From Xenopus tropicalis (Eukaryota; Chordata; Amphibia; Anura; Pipidae): a stretch of 64,000 bases of DNA. Below the pieces are notes generated by a model. The model was not told the DNA's origin. It did no database searches and saw only the letters and a program-made list of their open reading frames with translations. The position numbers and the translations under genes were made by a program. Below are positions 22,208 through 33,500 of the stretch, piece after piece. Positions within the stretch are counted from its first letter, which is position 1; each line of letters opens with the position of its first letter. Where the stretch lies: contig NC_030684.2 of assembly GCF_000004195.4 (NCBI RefSeq), positions 104,671,929 to 104,735,928 of the forward strand, in the 5' to 3' direction.

Positions 22208-22623
22208 ACTAATAATAGTGTATACCCATCTGCTGGTTGGTTGCTAGGATAATTATGCCACCATATAGGAGATGATAAAAAAGCGATACACTTTATGGGA
22301 AATGGCCAACCCATAATTCATAGTTTTCTGGATAATTGTTTTCCTAATAAGTGATACCATGCCTGTATTTCAAAAATCACAAAAAATATAAAACAACGCA
22401 TAATTGCAAATTTCCTTCAAATAATGGTGTCTATATTACAAGTTCATTTGAAGGTAAAGTACTTGAGTCAGGTTCCACAAGATCAATTTTATCTTTACCT
22501 GAATTTGCTTTATAATTCTCAAACTTAAAAAAAAAAATCTTTAAAACATACCCTATGGGCTATAAATATTATCTTTGTTATCTCACTGTCCCAATTTGGT
22601 GCATCAGGTTCTGGGACATATAG

Positions 22624-23040
22624 GGGCCCATTTACTAAACATTGATTAATTATTTATGAGATAAAATCGTATTTTTTCTAACTTATTGACCATTTTGTAA
22701 TATCCACTATAATTTCGTTAAAATTCCACAACTTTTTCATCGTTAACTTTATCGTTAAATTACCATGAAAAAAATCATATTTTTCGCTATTGGAATTCAT
22801 TAACGTTGTGGTTTAACTTTCATCGGGACTATCTTTTCGCCAGGTTTGATCTGTTGAGAACCATTGAGTCCTATGGAAGGCTGCCAGACATGGAAGGCTT
22901 CAAAGATTCAAAGGTTTTCATGGCTTAACAAATTTTTCGGCACAGAAATATCATGACTATCGGAACGCAATTGCGATATTTTCGTACAAACCGATAAAAG
23001 CATTTTCGAGACATTTTAGAACATCAGAAATTATCGTGGT
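22624..23040. repeat. Partial relative of the GGGGC-TTTACTAA palindromic family
   Basis: It starts 'ggggcccatttactaaac', and shares 'ccattgagtcctatgg.agg' with the element at 43170-43714. The right terminal repeat is not found. Confidence 0.5.
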
Positions 23041-23997
23041 TACTCCAAGTTTTAGATGGCTGTACATGTACCAGTTTGGGCCTTTTGTATATTAGTGGGC
23101 ATTCTGGGAGTCACTTGTTATAGACCACCCTATGATCCCATTGGACCACAGCTGGACTCTCATTTATACTATCATTATACTAAATATTCCAAGGGAGAAA
23201 AACTTCCTGCACACTCTTTAGATAAGTAAAATACCAAAAGCAAAATAGCCTAAAACCTCTATGATGATTTCTAGACATGTTTCTGGTCCAGGAAAACATA
23301 AATCATATAATTATTGGTGCTGTATATATGAAAGATAAGGGAAGAGATGAAAAAAATTATAAGGGCTTATTTCCCATCGGAATTGTGCCTCTCTCTTTTT
23401 TTCTATAGAGCATTTTCTATGCCTGCCAGCAGCTCGGAGGGGTGGCACATAGGATCGCCCGCATAGTCATTCAGGATGTGTAAGGCAGGGCCCTACAGTT
23501 AATTAACAAATTAACCCTCTAGTCTTCTGGTTTGTATTACTACACAACGTTCTTGTCTCTTCTTCTACAGTGCACATTTATCATATGATACAGATAAGTA
23601 GAAATACCCAAACTGGGTGTACATTTATATAATGAATATCATAGAGCATTTCAGGGGTCTTCTTCCTTAAAACCAAACCATCTCTGCAAAATCCACACTA
23701 TAAATAAACTGTTGGATGAAGACAATGCAAAATTAATATAAATAATGGTATGTTGCCAAGTGAGAATTCTGCTTTGCACCTTGTATCTTGGGTCGGCAGA
23801 AACCCACTTCTGATTTTTAACAATTAAGTCACCTAATGATCTGCTTTCTTCAATAACTGGTTTTTCTGCTATTTCCTGACATGTTAGAGCAAGCTCCTGG
23901 GCACCCACAGCAAATGTAAGGAGAATTTGTTAGTGTTGTGCCACCCAGAAACCTAAAATGTAGTCTGAAGCTGCTCTAATGAGCGATTAACTTTTTC

Positions 23998-25598
23998 TTT
24001 TCTTTATAATTTTTTTTTATTTTATATTATATTGAATTCAATGACAAGCACGATATATCCATATAGGACAAAATCATATTAATATAACATGAACATTTAA
24101 TATACCAAAAGAAATTATAAAACTAAGGTATCTATCATTAATAACATACATATATCTAAAACAAGATCTAGATTCTAAGTTTATCTTGCATCACTTTGTA
24201 TTAAGTCCTTTATGTAGTATAAAGTATGGCATAAATTCTCTATTTTTGTCTATCTTATAGTTGTTCCATAAATATTTTCCAGTATTTTTGTCCAGTATTA
24301 TTTACATACTTTGCTGTTACCAAATCTGAAGTTTATTGCTTTGTTAGAATGCAGATCAAATAGTTCCTTTATGGTAAGTTATAAATATGGAGAATTTGCA
24401 TCTATCCATTTGTTCAAAATAGATCTCTGTGTTGCTGCTCGTATCAGATGCAAACATTTGATATGTTCTTTGATGATTTTTGCAGTTGTGTTAAGATGTT
24501 GTCATCTATTTCTAATAGAGCTAAACCTGGATTAATAGTTATTTGTAACTTGTAAGTAGAAGTGATATAATTCTGTACTTATGTCCAATATATTTTTATT
24601 AGTGGACACTCACATATACTATGGAAAATAGTTGTTAATTTTTCTTTGCTTTTCTTTTCAGACATATGTGAAAAGCTGACTTTGTTTTAAATAAAAACCT
24701 TTGCAACCAAGGTGAATCCAATAGGAATTTTGGGTGTAATTGTTTGAACCAGGGAGCAAAATGGTACTAATTTCATTTTTCCTTTATTGATATATGGAGT
24801 TTATATTACAATTTATTTCAATTTCAGGCAAATCATCAGAATTATAAAGAGTTCTTAGTAATGGTTCCAAAGAAAGGTTGAATAGTAATGGTGAACGTGG
24901 GCAGCCCTGTAGTGTACCCCTTTTTAGAGTGAATTGTTAAGAAAGTTCATCTGCTTCTAATATTTGGGCTTTTGGAAAAGAATATAAGGATTTAATTAAT
25001 TTCATAAATAGGCCAACAAAAACAACAAATGCCAGTAATGTAGCTTGGAGATGATGCCAACAAACTTTAGCAAATGCCTTTTCAGCATTGATTCCAATAA
25101 AGGCAGTAGGATTTTTCTTTTGTTTAACCATATATATATATATATAACTTTTAACAAGGTTCATATGTTTTTATACCCAATCTTCTTTTAATTAATTTTC
25201 TTTGCTCCATTAATTTCAGCATAATGGTAGCAAGCCTATTTGCTTTTATTTTTTTGTAAGAATTTTTATATCCTGGTTCATTAATGTTATCGGTCTGTAG
25301 AAGGTAGTGACCATAGGGTCTTTTCCTGGTTTATGTTAAAATTGGTGTAAGTTCCTTAGCCATCATTTTATAGAATGGGTTATTAGACCATACACAGACC
25401 AGCAGTTTTTCCCTTTTGTAATAAAGACATTGTTGATAATATTTTTTCTTTGGAAAGAGTGGAAATTTTACCTGTACAAAAGATGCTCTCTCTTTTTGGT
25501 GGTCCGTAGAAGAATATAAACCTTTGTAAAATGTGTGGAAGGTTTCTGATATTTTTATTGTATTCCTTAATACGTTATCCTCTTTGTCTTTAATAAGT
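23998..25598 (-). mobile_element. L1/Tx1-like LINE fragment with 13-bp TSD, 5' truncated
   Basis: GATTAACTTTTTC occurs at 23985-23997 and again at 25599-25611. The minus strand between them begins with LIKDKEDNVLRN, continues through reverse-transcriptase-like text (FIGINAEKAFAKV, then RGTLQGCPRSPLLFNL after a break) and ends in an A-rich tail at the left. This is the layout of an L1-clade insertion. Several stops and frame breaks make it inactive; the usual catalytic 'DAEKAFD' reads NAEKAFA. Confidence 0.75.
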
Positions 25599-25740
25599 GA
25601 TTAACTTTTTCACAATAAATTCTGTATTGTGCCAGCCTGGTCATTACATTATGTGGATTCAATCATTCTACCACATCCTAAGGGATCTCCACCCAAAAAC
25701 ATGTTTTTCTCAAAATGCATCAAAAACACAAACAGATTAT

Positions 25741-26525
25741 TTTATTTAATTTTTTATTTTATTTAATTTTGAAATTTTACATGGGGCTAGCCATATTCTT
25801 CATTTCCCAGGGTCCCACAGCCATATGACCCTGCCATATAGATTGTAAGCTCTACGGGGCAGGGACCTCCATCCTCTTGTGCAGGGTCGGAACTAGGGGT
25901 AGGCAGAAGAGGCAGCTGCCTATGGCGCAACGATTGGGGGGCGCCAGGCAGAAGCCTCTCCTGCCTACCCCTAGTGCTACTTTGTCATTGCATTTGTCAT
26001 TAGCGGTGGAGGCAATGACCGACTAATTGCAACGCCCCGGGGCGGGGAGGTGGACGGAGTTGGCCGACCGGGTTGCCTAGGGCACCAGGTCAGCTTGGCC
26101 CACCCCTGCTCTTGTGTCTTTTGACTTGTTGCAACTGTATTTATCTGTATTTATTGTTATACTTTGTATTTATCTATCTTAATAACTCCCTGTTTGTATT
26201 AATGTATTCTACTGTACAGTGCCATGTACATAAGTAGTGCTCTGATAAACTTCAGTCACACTTTACTGCTGAGCTGCAAGTTGGAGTGATTTCACCCTCC
26301 TCCCAGCAGCTAATTAGCAGAACAATGGGAAGGGAGTAGAATAGCAGCTCCCAGTAGGTATCAGAATAGCACTCAATAGTAAGAAATCCAAGTCCCGCTT
26401 GGGACTCCTAAAGTTACATGGGAGCAGGAGAAACAATAGGTTATCTGAAAGCAGTTCTAATGTGTAGCGCTGGCTCTTTCTAAAAGCTCAGACTTAGGCA
26501 CAATGGCTGCCTACACACCAATATT
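25741..26525. repeat. Dispersed repeat, copy 1, with two nested insertions
   Basis: It matches 28545-28925: 'gataaacttcagt.acactt', 'gctgagctgcaagttggagt', and 'agcactcaatagtaagaaat' occur in both. Copy 1 is split after 'ccatatgaccc' by an L2-like tail (25841-26255), which itself carries a hAT element. Family name not known to me. Confidence 0.6.
25882..26108. mobile_element. hAT-type MITE with perfect 8-bp TSD CTCTTGTG
   Basis: Begins CAGGGTCGGAACTAGGGG and ends GGCCCACCCCTG. CTCTTGTG lies on both sides (25874-25881, 26109-26116). It is 227 bp with no coding capacity, inserted in an L2-like repeat. Confidence 0.8.
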
Positions 26526-26623
26526 ACAGCTAACAACACTTTCCGTGCCCTGAGCCAAGTTGCTTTTCATGTAACATGCACATCAATTGACAAATTCTTG
26601 ATGTGCTTACATATCTATACCAG

Positions 26624-27082
26624 GGGGCTGATGTACTAACCCACGAATCCGACCCGAATTGGAAAAGTTCCGACTTGAAAACGAATATTTTGCGACTTTT
26701 TCGTATGTTTTGCGATTTTTTCGGATTCTGTACGAATTTTTCGGATCCAATACGATTTTTGCGTAAAAACGCGAGTTTTTCGTATCCATTACGAAAGTTG
26801 CGTAAAAAGTTGCGCATTTTGCGTAGCGTTAAAACTTACGCGAAAAGTTGCGCATTTTTCGCGTAAGTTTTAACGCTACGCAAATTGCGCAACTTTTTAC
26901 GCAACTTTCGTAATGGATAGGAAAACTCGCGTTTTTACGCAAAAATCGTATTGGATCCGAAAAATTCGTAAAGAATCCGAAAAAATCGCAAAACATACGA
27001 AAAAATCGCAAAGTACCGATCATTACGAAAAAAACGCAATCGGACTCCATTCGACCCGTTCGTGGGTAAGTAAATCAGCCCC
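26624..27082. mobile_element. Long near-perfect CpG-rich hairpin MITE
   Basis: It starts GGGGCTGATGTACTAACCC and ends in the inverse with GGGTAAGTAAATCAGCCCC. The core is exact: 26821-26846 is the reverse complement of 26856-26881 (26 of 26), with a 9-nt spacer; outer arms differ at only scattered bases. The interior consists of 'gcgtaaaa', 'ttgcgca' and 'cgaaaaa' words. It gives basic, meaningless ORFs on both strands. Confidence 0.72.
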
Positions 27083-27195
27083 TAGGAGTTAAATACAATT
27101 TTTTTTCCCAGCCCAATGCTTTGCATGCATCACTTTGAGCTTTTCCATCTTTTTTTTGTACCTATTTCTTGGACATAATAACAGTCAAAAACATC

Positions 27196-27201
27196 TTTAT
27201 T
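27196..27201 (-). terminator. Possible polyadenylation signal of the second galectin gene
   Basis: TTTATT on plus equals AATAAA on minus, about 194 nt after the stop at 27395. Not the only possibility. Confidence 0.35.
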
Positions 27202-27394
27202 GGTTGGTCTTGGGTACCCCCTGGCTGTTCAGACAAATATTATTTCTATAAAGTGTTCATATGGTTTGAACAAGCCAATTTGCCCATATGTTTAGAGTAT
27301 ATGCAGCTTCAGAAATAAATCCACACAGACACATACAAATGTTTAAGAAAGTTTATGTGACCAGCTGTTATGATCATTCACAAAAAAGCCAAAG

Positions 27395-27550
27395 TTACAT
27401 TTCTTTAATACTGAATTTGTTTACTGTTACATCCCCATAGACGACGATAGCTTTTATAGTGCTGAGTGGATGAAAGCGAGCTTTGAAGTCTAGCAGGTAT
27501 TTCCCATTCAAAAATACTTTGAAAAAGTCTTCTTCACACTGAAATTCAAG
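27395..27550 (-). CDS. Second galectin, last coding exon
   Basis: The minus-strand acceptor is tccactctag|CTT. It encodes LEFQCEEDFFKVFLNGKYLL and ends GDVTVNKFSIKEM and TAA. FKV-LNG and I--I-V-GDV are the typical galectin C-terminal strands. Confidence 0.9.
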   Translation of the reverse strand, partial: LEFQCEEDFFKVFLNGKYLLDFKARFHPLSTIKAIVVYGDVTVNKFSIKEM

Positions 27551-30500
27551 CTAGAGTGGAGAAAAGAATGAATTGAATTAAAATTGTATGCATTAATAAT
27601 GTCAGTACAGGTCTGGGATCCCATATTTACTAAATTTGGAAGGTTATTTAAAATTTGTACACATTTCTGGGGGTTTTTGGGTCATTTTATGTGTTATTAC
27701 AGTTTTACTAATGAAGGTGAAATTGCCCTTTAAGCTGCAAGTCTCAGTTCCCCCAAGAGGCCTGTTTAGCTTATTAGTTACAATTGTATCTAACTGCAGG
27801 TGTAGACTGTTAAGTATTCTGGGCTCTCTGCCAAAAGCCCACTTATTTAATTAAGTCTGAGAAACAATATATCTAAGTGCAGGTATAGCTTGTTAAGATT
27901 TCTGGGCTCTCTGCCAAAAGATACTTTACAATTAAGTTTGAAAATGGGGGATTTTTCAGTAAGAATCTGGGACTGCGGCAGAGCTGTTAAAATCGTGTCT
28001 GTCCCGCGAAAATTGGGACAGTTGGGAGGTATGCTCCAGTGCAACTCCTTTGCCTTCACATAATCCCTTACAGGTTTATGCTACAATCCTACACTCACAT
28101 TGCCTTGATTTGTATATCGCACAGTTTGATCCTGTCACTTTGCCTTTATGATTTGAAGTCATTGTTATGCCATGGTCACTGAAGTTTTGCTGTTTTTCTG
28201 TTATCTTTAGGAAACTGTGGCATAGAAGAGTTGGCATGGTAGTAAATGTAGTGGCTTGTTAGATTATCTTCCTTCTGCTTACCCCAGAATGATGGCATGT
28301 CTGCTGGACCATTTTAATAAATGAGCATAAGACGCATCTACGCATTACCCACTAGGACAGGGGGCCCACCATGAGGCCATTCACCCCCCACAAATGACAG
28401 ACCCCCAACATATCAATTTTTCTTTTCTTTTACTTTAAAGAAATACTGCCATGGAAAAACATTTTTTCAATGCATCAGTTAATAGAGCTTCTCCAGCAGA
28501 ATCCTGCATTGAAATCTGTTTTAAAAGTGCAAACAGATTTTTAAAATTTTGAAATATCACATGGGGATAGCCATATTCTTCATTTTCCAGGGTGCCACAA
28601 CCATATGACCCGTGATAAACTTCAGTGACACTTTATTGCTGAGCTGCAAGTTGGAGTGGTATCACCCCCCCCCCCTCCCAGCAGCCGATCAGCAGAACAA
28701 AGGGAAGGTAGCAAGAAAGCAGCTCCCAGTAGATATCAGAATAGCACTCAATAGTAAGAAATCCAAGTCTGGCTTGGGACTCCTCCAGTTACATGGGAGT
28801 AGGAGAAACAATAGGTTACCTGAAAGCAGTTCTAATGTGCAGCGCTGGCTCCTTCTTAAAGCTCAGACTCAGGCACTGAGCACTTGTACTGAGATGGCTG
28901 CCTAAACACCAGTATTACAACTAACAAAGGAGGGCAAACTCTACAGGGGAAGACTCAGCTGTGTTTATACACCTAAAAGACAAGGGACACTCCTTTGAAG
29001 ATAACAATGTCCAAATTTTGGATAGAGAAGACCGCTGGTTTGAAGGAAGTGTAGAAGAGGTTATTCATGTTAAAGTGAAGAAACCATTCCTAAATAGAGC
29101 CGGGGGCCTTCAACACCACCTGTCTGCTACATACAATGTTGTTTTAACATCTGTACCCCAGCGGTTCCAGAACTCTTCACACATCCATTCATGCAACGCT
29201 CGCAAGTAACAGCTATCTTTATGAATTGCATGACACTTTGGTAATTCTAACACAGGCAATTAAAAAAAAAATACTGGGGTACATTTTAAGGTATGAGAAC
29301 ACTACCAGTCCTTTCATAAAGGAGAAGGAAAGGTACAATCATTGAGGGGGGTGCAAATGTTAGGACTGGGGTACCTGCGACTGAGGGATCCTCCTTCTTT
29401 TTTCTTTAAAATTCCAGGGCCAACACATATGTAGTAAAGTGAAAAAAAACCTCTTTTTTTGGGGTAAAGTTTAACTTTTCACCCTACTGCTCATGCACAA
29501 GCAGCGCAAAGAAAGAAGAAGGTACCTTGGGCCGATGCAATTTTCTGCTAAAAGGTGATTACAGTGATTACAATCACTGGGGGCAGGGCAAGGTACCCAA
29601 GCACATGGGCAAACACCCATGCAACGTCATATATGTAAAATTTGTGCAGATGTTTTTATGCTTCTATATGCTCTTTTATCTTCTATTCTCCTGCTCTTCC
29701 TTGCACAGTAATGCACACTATTTATTATATATAATTAACAGTAAAATGTTTCTAAAAGTTAAATACAATTATTGCTATGCTTTATATAGATGGAACTAAT
29801 ATATTACACAGTCATTTACAGTGATTGTACAACATATCCATCAAAGATTATGCACAATAATTTAACATAGGAAAAACAAATCAATATTTTAGTAAGGCAG
29901 TGAATAAAATGGGGGAGAAAGAGGCTTCCCCAAATTCTGTGGTCTTCTTCATCATTTGCATGTCTAATTAAGGGCATATATGAAATAAGAGCAAACAGTT
30001 AAAGAAAGCCTTTCCCAGATATCGGGGGGGGGGGAGGCAGTGGACTTCCTTGCACCCATTACCACTGACCTGCGCACCCCAACAGTAAATGAGTTGAGTA
30101 TCTCTTCTTCTCCAGGTGCCTTGTAAAATGATAGGCAGAGTAGGCAAAAAAGAAAAAATGCATTGCTACTAAGATATTTTATAATAATATTTATATTTAT
30201 AATATTTTTTTTACCTTAAATTTGCTTCCAGGTTTAAAGGGGTTTTCATGATATTCCTCTTTCTGCCATCCACCATTTTGTTTAGTGTTAAGAACTATTT
30301 TCTTTTTTGCATAAAATCGCGGGTTGAAATGTAAAAAGATGTTGGAGTCATCTACTTTAAAATCAACCCTGAAGCTGTAAAAGAAAAGTTGCAGTTGAGA
30401 AAAACAAAAGATATGCAGGGTGTAAAACACAAGGTCACCTACGACCTACTGAATTCCACACCCAACATCCTCAGCGACCCAAAAGCAAGGGGCCTGCACA

Positions 30501-33500
30501 TCTGACATTATTATATTTTCATTCATATCTATATCTTCAAACCGTTAATGGAACTGTGTTTTCTATTAATCAGCTTTTATCTCTAATAATATTCCTTTAC
30601 TTATTTAATTTGGTTTTATTATTATATTCTAGCTCACGCTGTAATGAAGAGCAGAATATGTATGGTTATGTCCATTTGACCAGATCTTTTGCTTTTAAGC
30701 AGAGCACATGGAAAAATAATGGGCTAGGACTGCCATAATATAAAGGTATCAGACAATACAAAATTCATGCTGCATGGCTAAGAAATAATCAGCATATCTC
30801 CAGATTTAAACATTTTGACATTTTAGGCTGTGCTGCAATCTATCCAGGTCACAGCCATTGCACCCAGCCACTCTGATCAGTCCAATGCTACCTACGTTCT
30901 GGATCCACACCTCACACAATCAGCCACACGTAAGGAAAAACAGTAAGGAGTTTTACAGTATATGTCCAAATTGTATCCTAAAGGTGGCCACACATGTGGC
31001 GATTTGGGATCGTTCAATCAGCCACTAATCGTTCAGGGCTGAAACGGCAGATAAGGAGGTAGAAACAATAGGATTTCTACCTCCTTCTGTCGATTCAGCT
31101 CTGACAGCAGATTTTGCTCAGGCGCCTTCTATGGCGCCCGATCAAAATCTTTTAACCTGGCGATGGGCGAGTCGACTGATAATGGTCAACTCGCCGACTT
31201 GCCATACACGCACCGAATATCGTACGAAACGAGTTTTCGTACGATATTATCGGTGCGTGTATGGCCAGCTTTAATGCAATAGGGATGCACCAAAGCCACA
31301 AGTAAACTTTGGCCAAATACGAAATCCACAAAAATCTGAATCTCAAACTAATACAAATCCTAATACACACATGCAAATTAATTGACAGAAAATATGCAAA
31401 AAAAAATCTGTAAATTTAAGGTCTAAAGTCACATGACAAATAGAGTTGGCACTTGATGTTAATTCTAGGGAGCTGCACAGCATGCTAGGAAGCCATTAAT
31501 ATCTATTAATAACATAAGCCCAACAAACTCATCTCACTATACAGTGAAAATTCACTTCACATACTGCTTCACATAACAATGAAAAATGAGTAATTTATTA
31601 TAATAAAATTATCATAAAATAATATTAAAAATGATATGACAAAAAATATGATGGTATTTAGGGCTCTATTAACTAATGCCCAAATATGAAGAAAAGTTTT
31701 TGTGTTTTGCTAGAATTCCTGTCGTTCCATACGTGCTTCCATTGTTACAAAGGAAACAGCCCAATATTCACCTTAGCTCTACCTTTCTGTTACCTAATGT
31801 AAATATCAGAAGGAGAAGTAGTAATCTTCACTGCATGCTGGCTAATGCACGGAGCTTGTCAGGTAAATTGGAGAGCTTGAGGCCATTGCATGTACTGAAA
31901 ATTATGATTTAATTGGTATCACTGAGACCCGGTGGGATGAAACATGAGACTGGGCTGTGAATTTAAATGGTCACACCTTTTTTAAGAGGGACAGAGGGAT
32001 TAAAAAGGGTGGAGGAGTTTGTCTTTATGTAAAGTCAGATTTAAAACCATGTCCTAAAGAAATTACCAGGGACAGTGTGGAATCCCTTTGGGTAGAAATT
32101 TCAGCAGGGCTAAAGGTTACCCTGTATAAGTGAGGAGGATGAGGCCCAGTTAGTATTGCAAATGGAGGAGGCTTCACAACTGGGTCAAGTTGTTATTATG
32201 GGGGACTTTAATTCTCTGGACGTTGACTGGAGTAATGGGGTGGCTATGTCAGAAAAAGCTAGTATATTTGTAAATATGCTAAATGACAACTTTTTATTTC
32301 GGGCATTTGAAAAACCTACTAGGAATGATTCTATTTTGGACCTGGTGATCTAATAATACTGAACTCATCTCTAACATTTGTGTGGGTGAGCATTTGGGGA
32401 ACAGTGATCATAACATGGTCTTCTTTTAAGATAATGCTGCAGAGACAGCGCTATAAGGGAGTAACTAAAACACTCAATTTTAGACGTGCAGACTTTGCCA
32501 GTATAAGGGCATCTCTGCAATGTGTCAACTGGGAAAGGCTTTTCACAGGGTTAAACAAATATGGAAAATGAAATATCTTTAAAACATTGCTTAGCAACTA
32601 TACAGGTCAGTATATTTCCCTTGTAAGCAAGGCATCGCAAAGCAAAACCTTTATGGTTAAATAAAAGTGTTGAGTATCGAGTGTTGTTAGTGGAGTACCG
32701 CAGGGGTCAGTCCTTGGTCCTTTGCTTTTTAACTTGTTTATTAATGACCTGGAGGTGGGCATAGAGAGTACTGTTTCTATTTTTGCTGACATTACTAAAT
32801 TGTGCAAAACTATAAGTTCCATGCAGGATGCTGCCACTTTGCAGAGCGATTTGACAATTTTGGAAAACTGGGCAGCAAACTGGAAAATGAGGTTCAATGT
32901 GGACAAGTACAAAGTTATGCACTTTGGTAGAAATAATATAAACGTGAGTTATCTACTAAATAGTAATGTGTTGGGGGATCCTTAATTGAGAAGGATCTGG
33001 GGATTTTTGTAGATAACAAGTTGTCTAATTCCAGGCAGTGTCATTCTGACACTAAAGCAAATAAAGTGCTGTCTCTTTATAAAAAAAAAGGGCATCGACT
33101 CAAGGGATGAAAACATAATTTTGCCCCTTTATAGGTCCCTGGTAAGGCCTCACCTTGAGTATGCAGTGCAGTTTTGGGCTCCAGTCCTTAAGAAGGATAT
33201 TAATGAGCTGGAGAGAGTGCAGAGACTGCAACTAAACTGGTAAAGGAGATGGAAAATTTAAACGATAAGGTTAGACTGTCGAGGTTGGGGTTGTTTTCTC
33301 TGGAAAAGAGGCCCTTGCGAGGGGACATGATTACTCTGTACAAGTACATTAGAGGGGATTATAGGCAGATAGGGGGTGTTCTTTTTTCCCGTAAAAACAA
33401 TCAACGCACCAGAGGTCACCCCTTTAGATTAGAGGAACGGAGTTTCCATTTGAAGCAGTGTAGGTGGTTTTTCACGGTGAGGGCAGTGAGGCTGTGGAAT

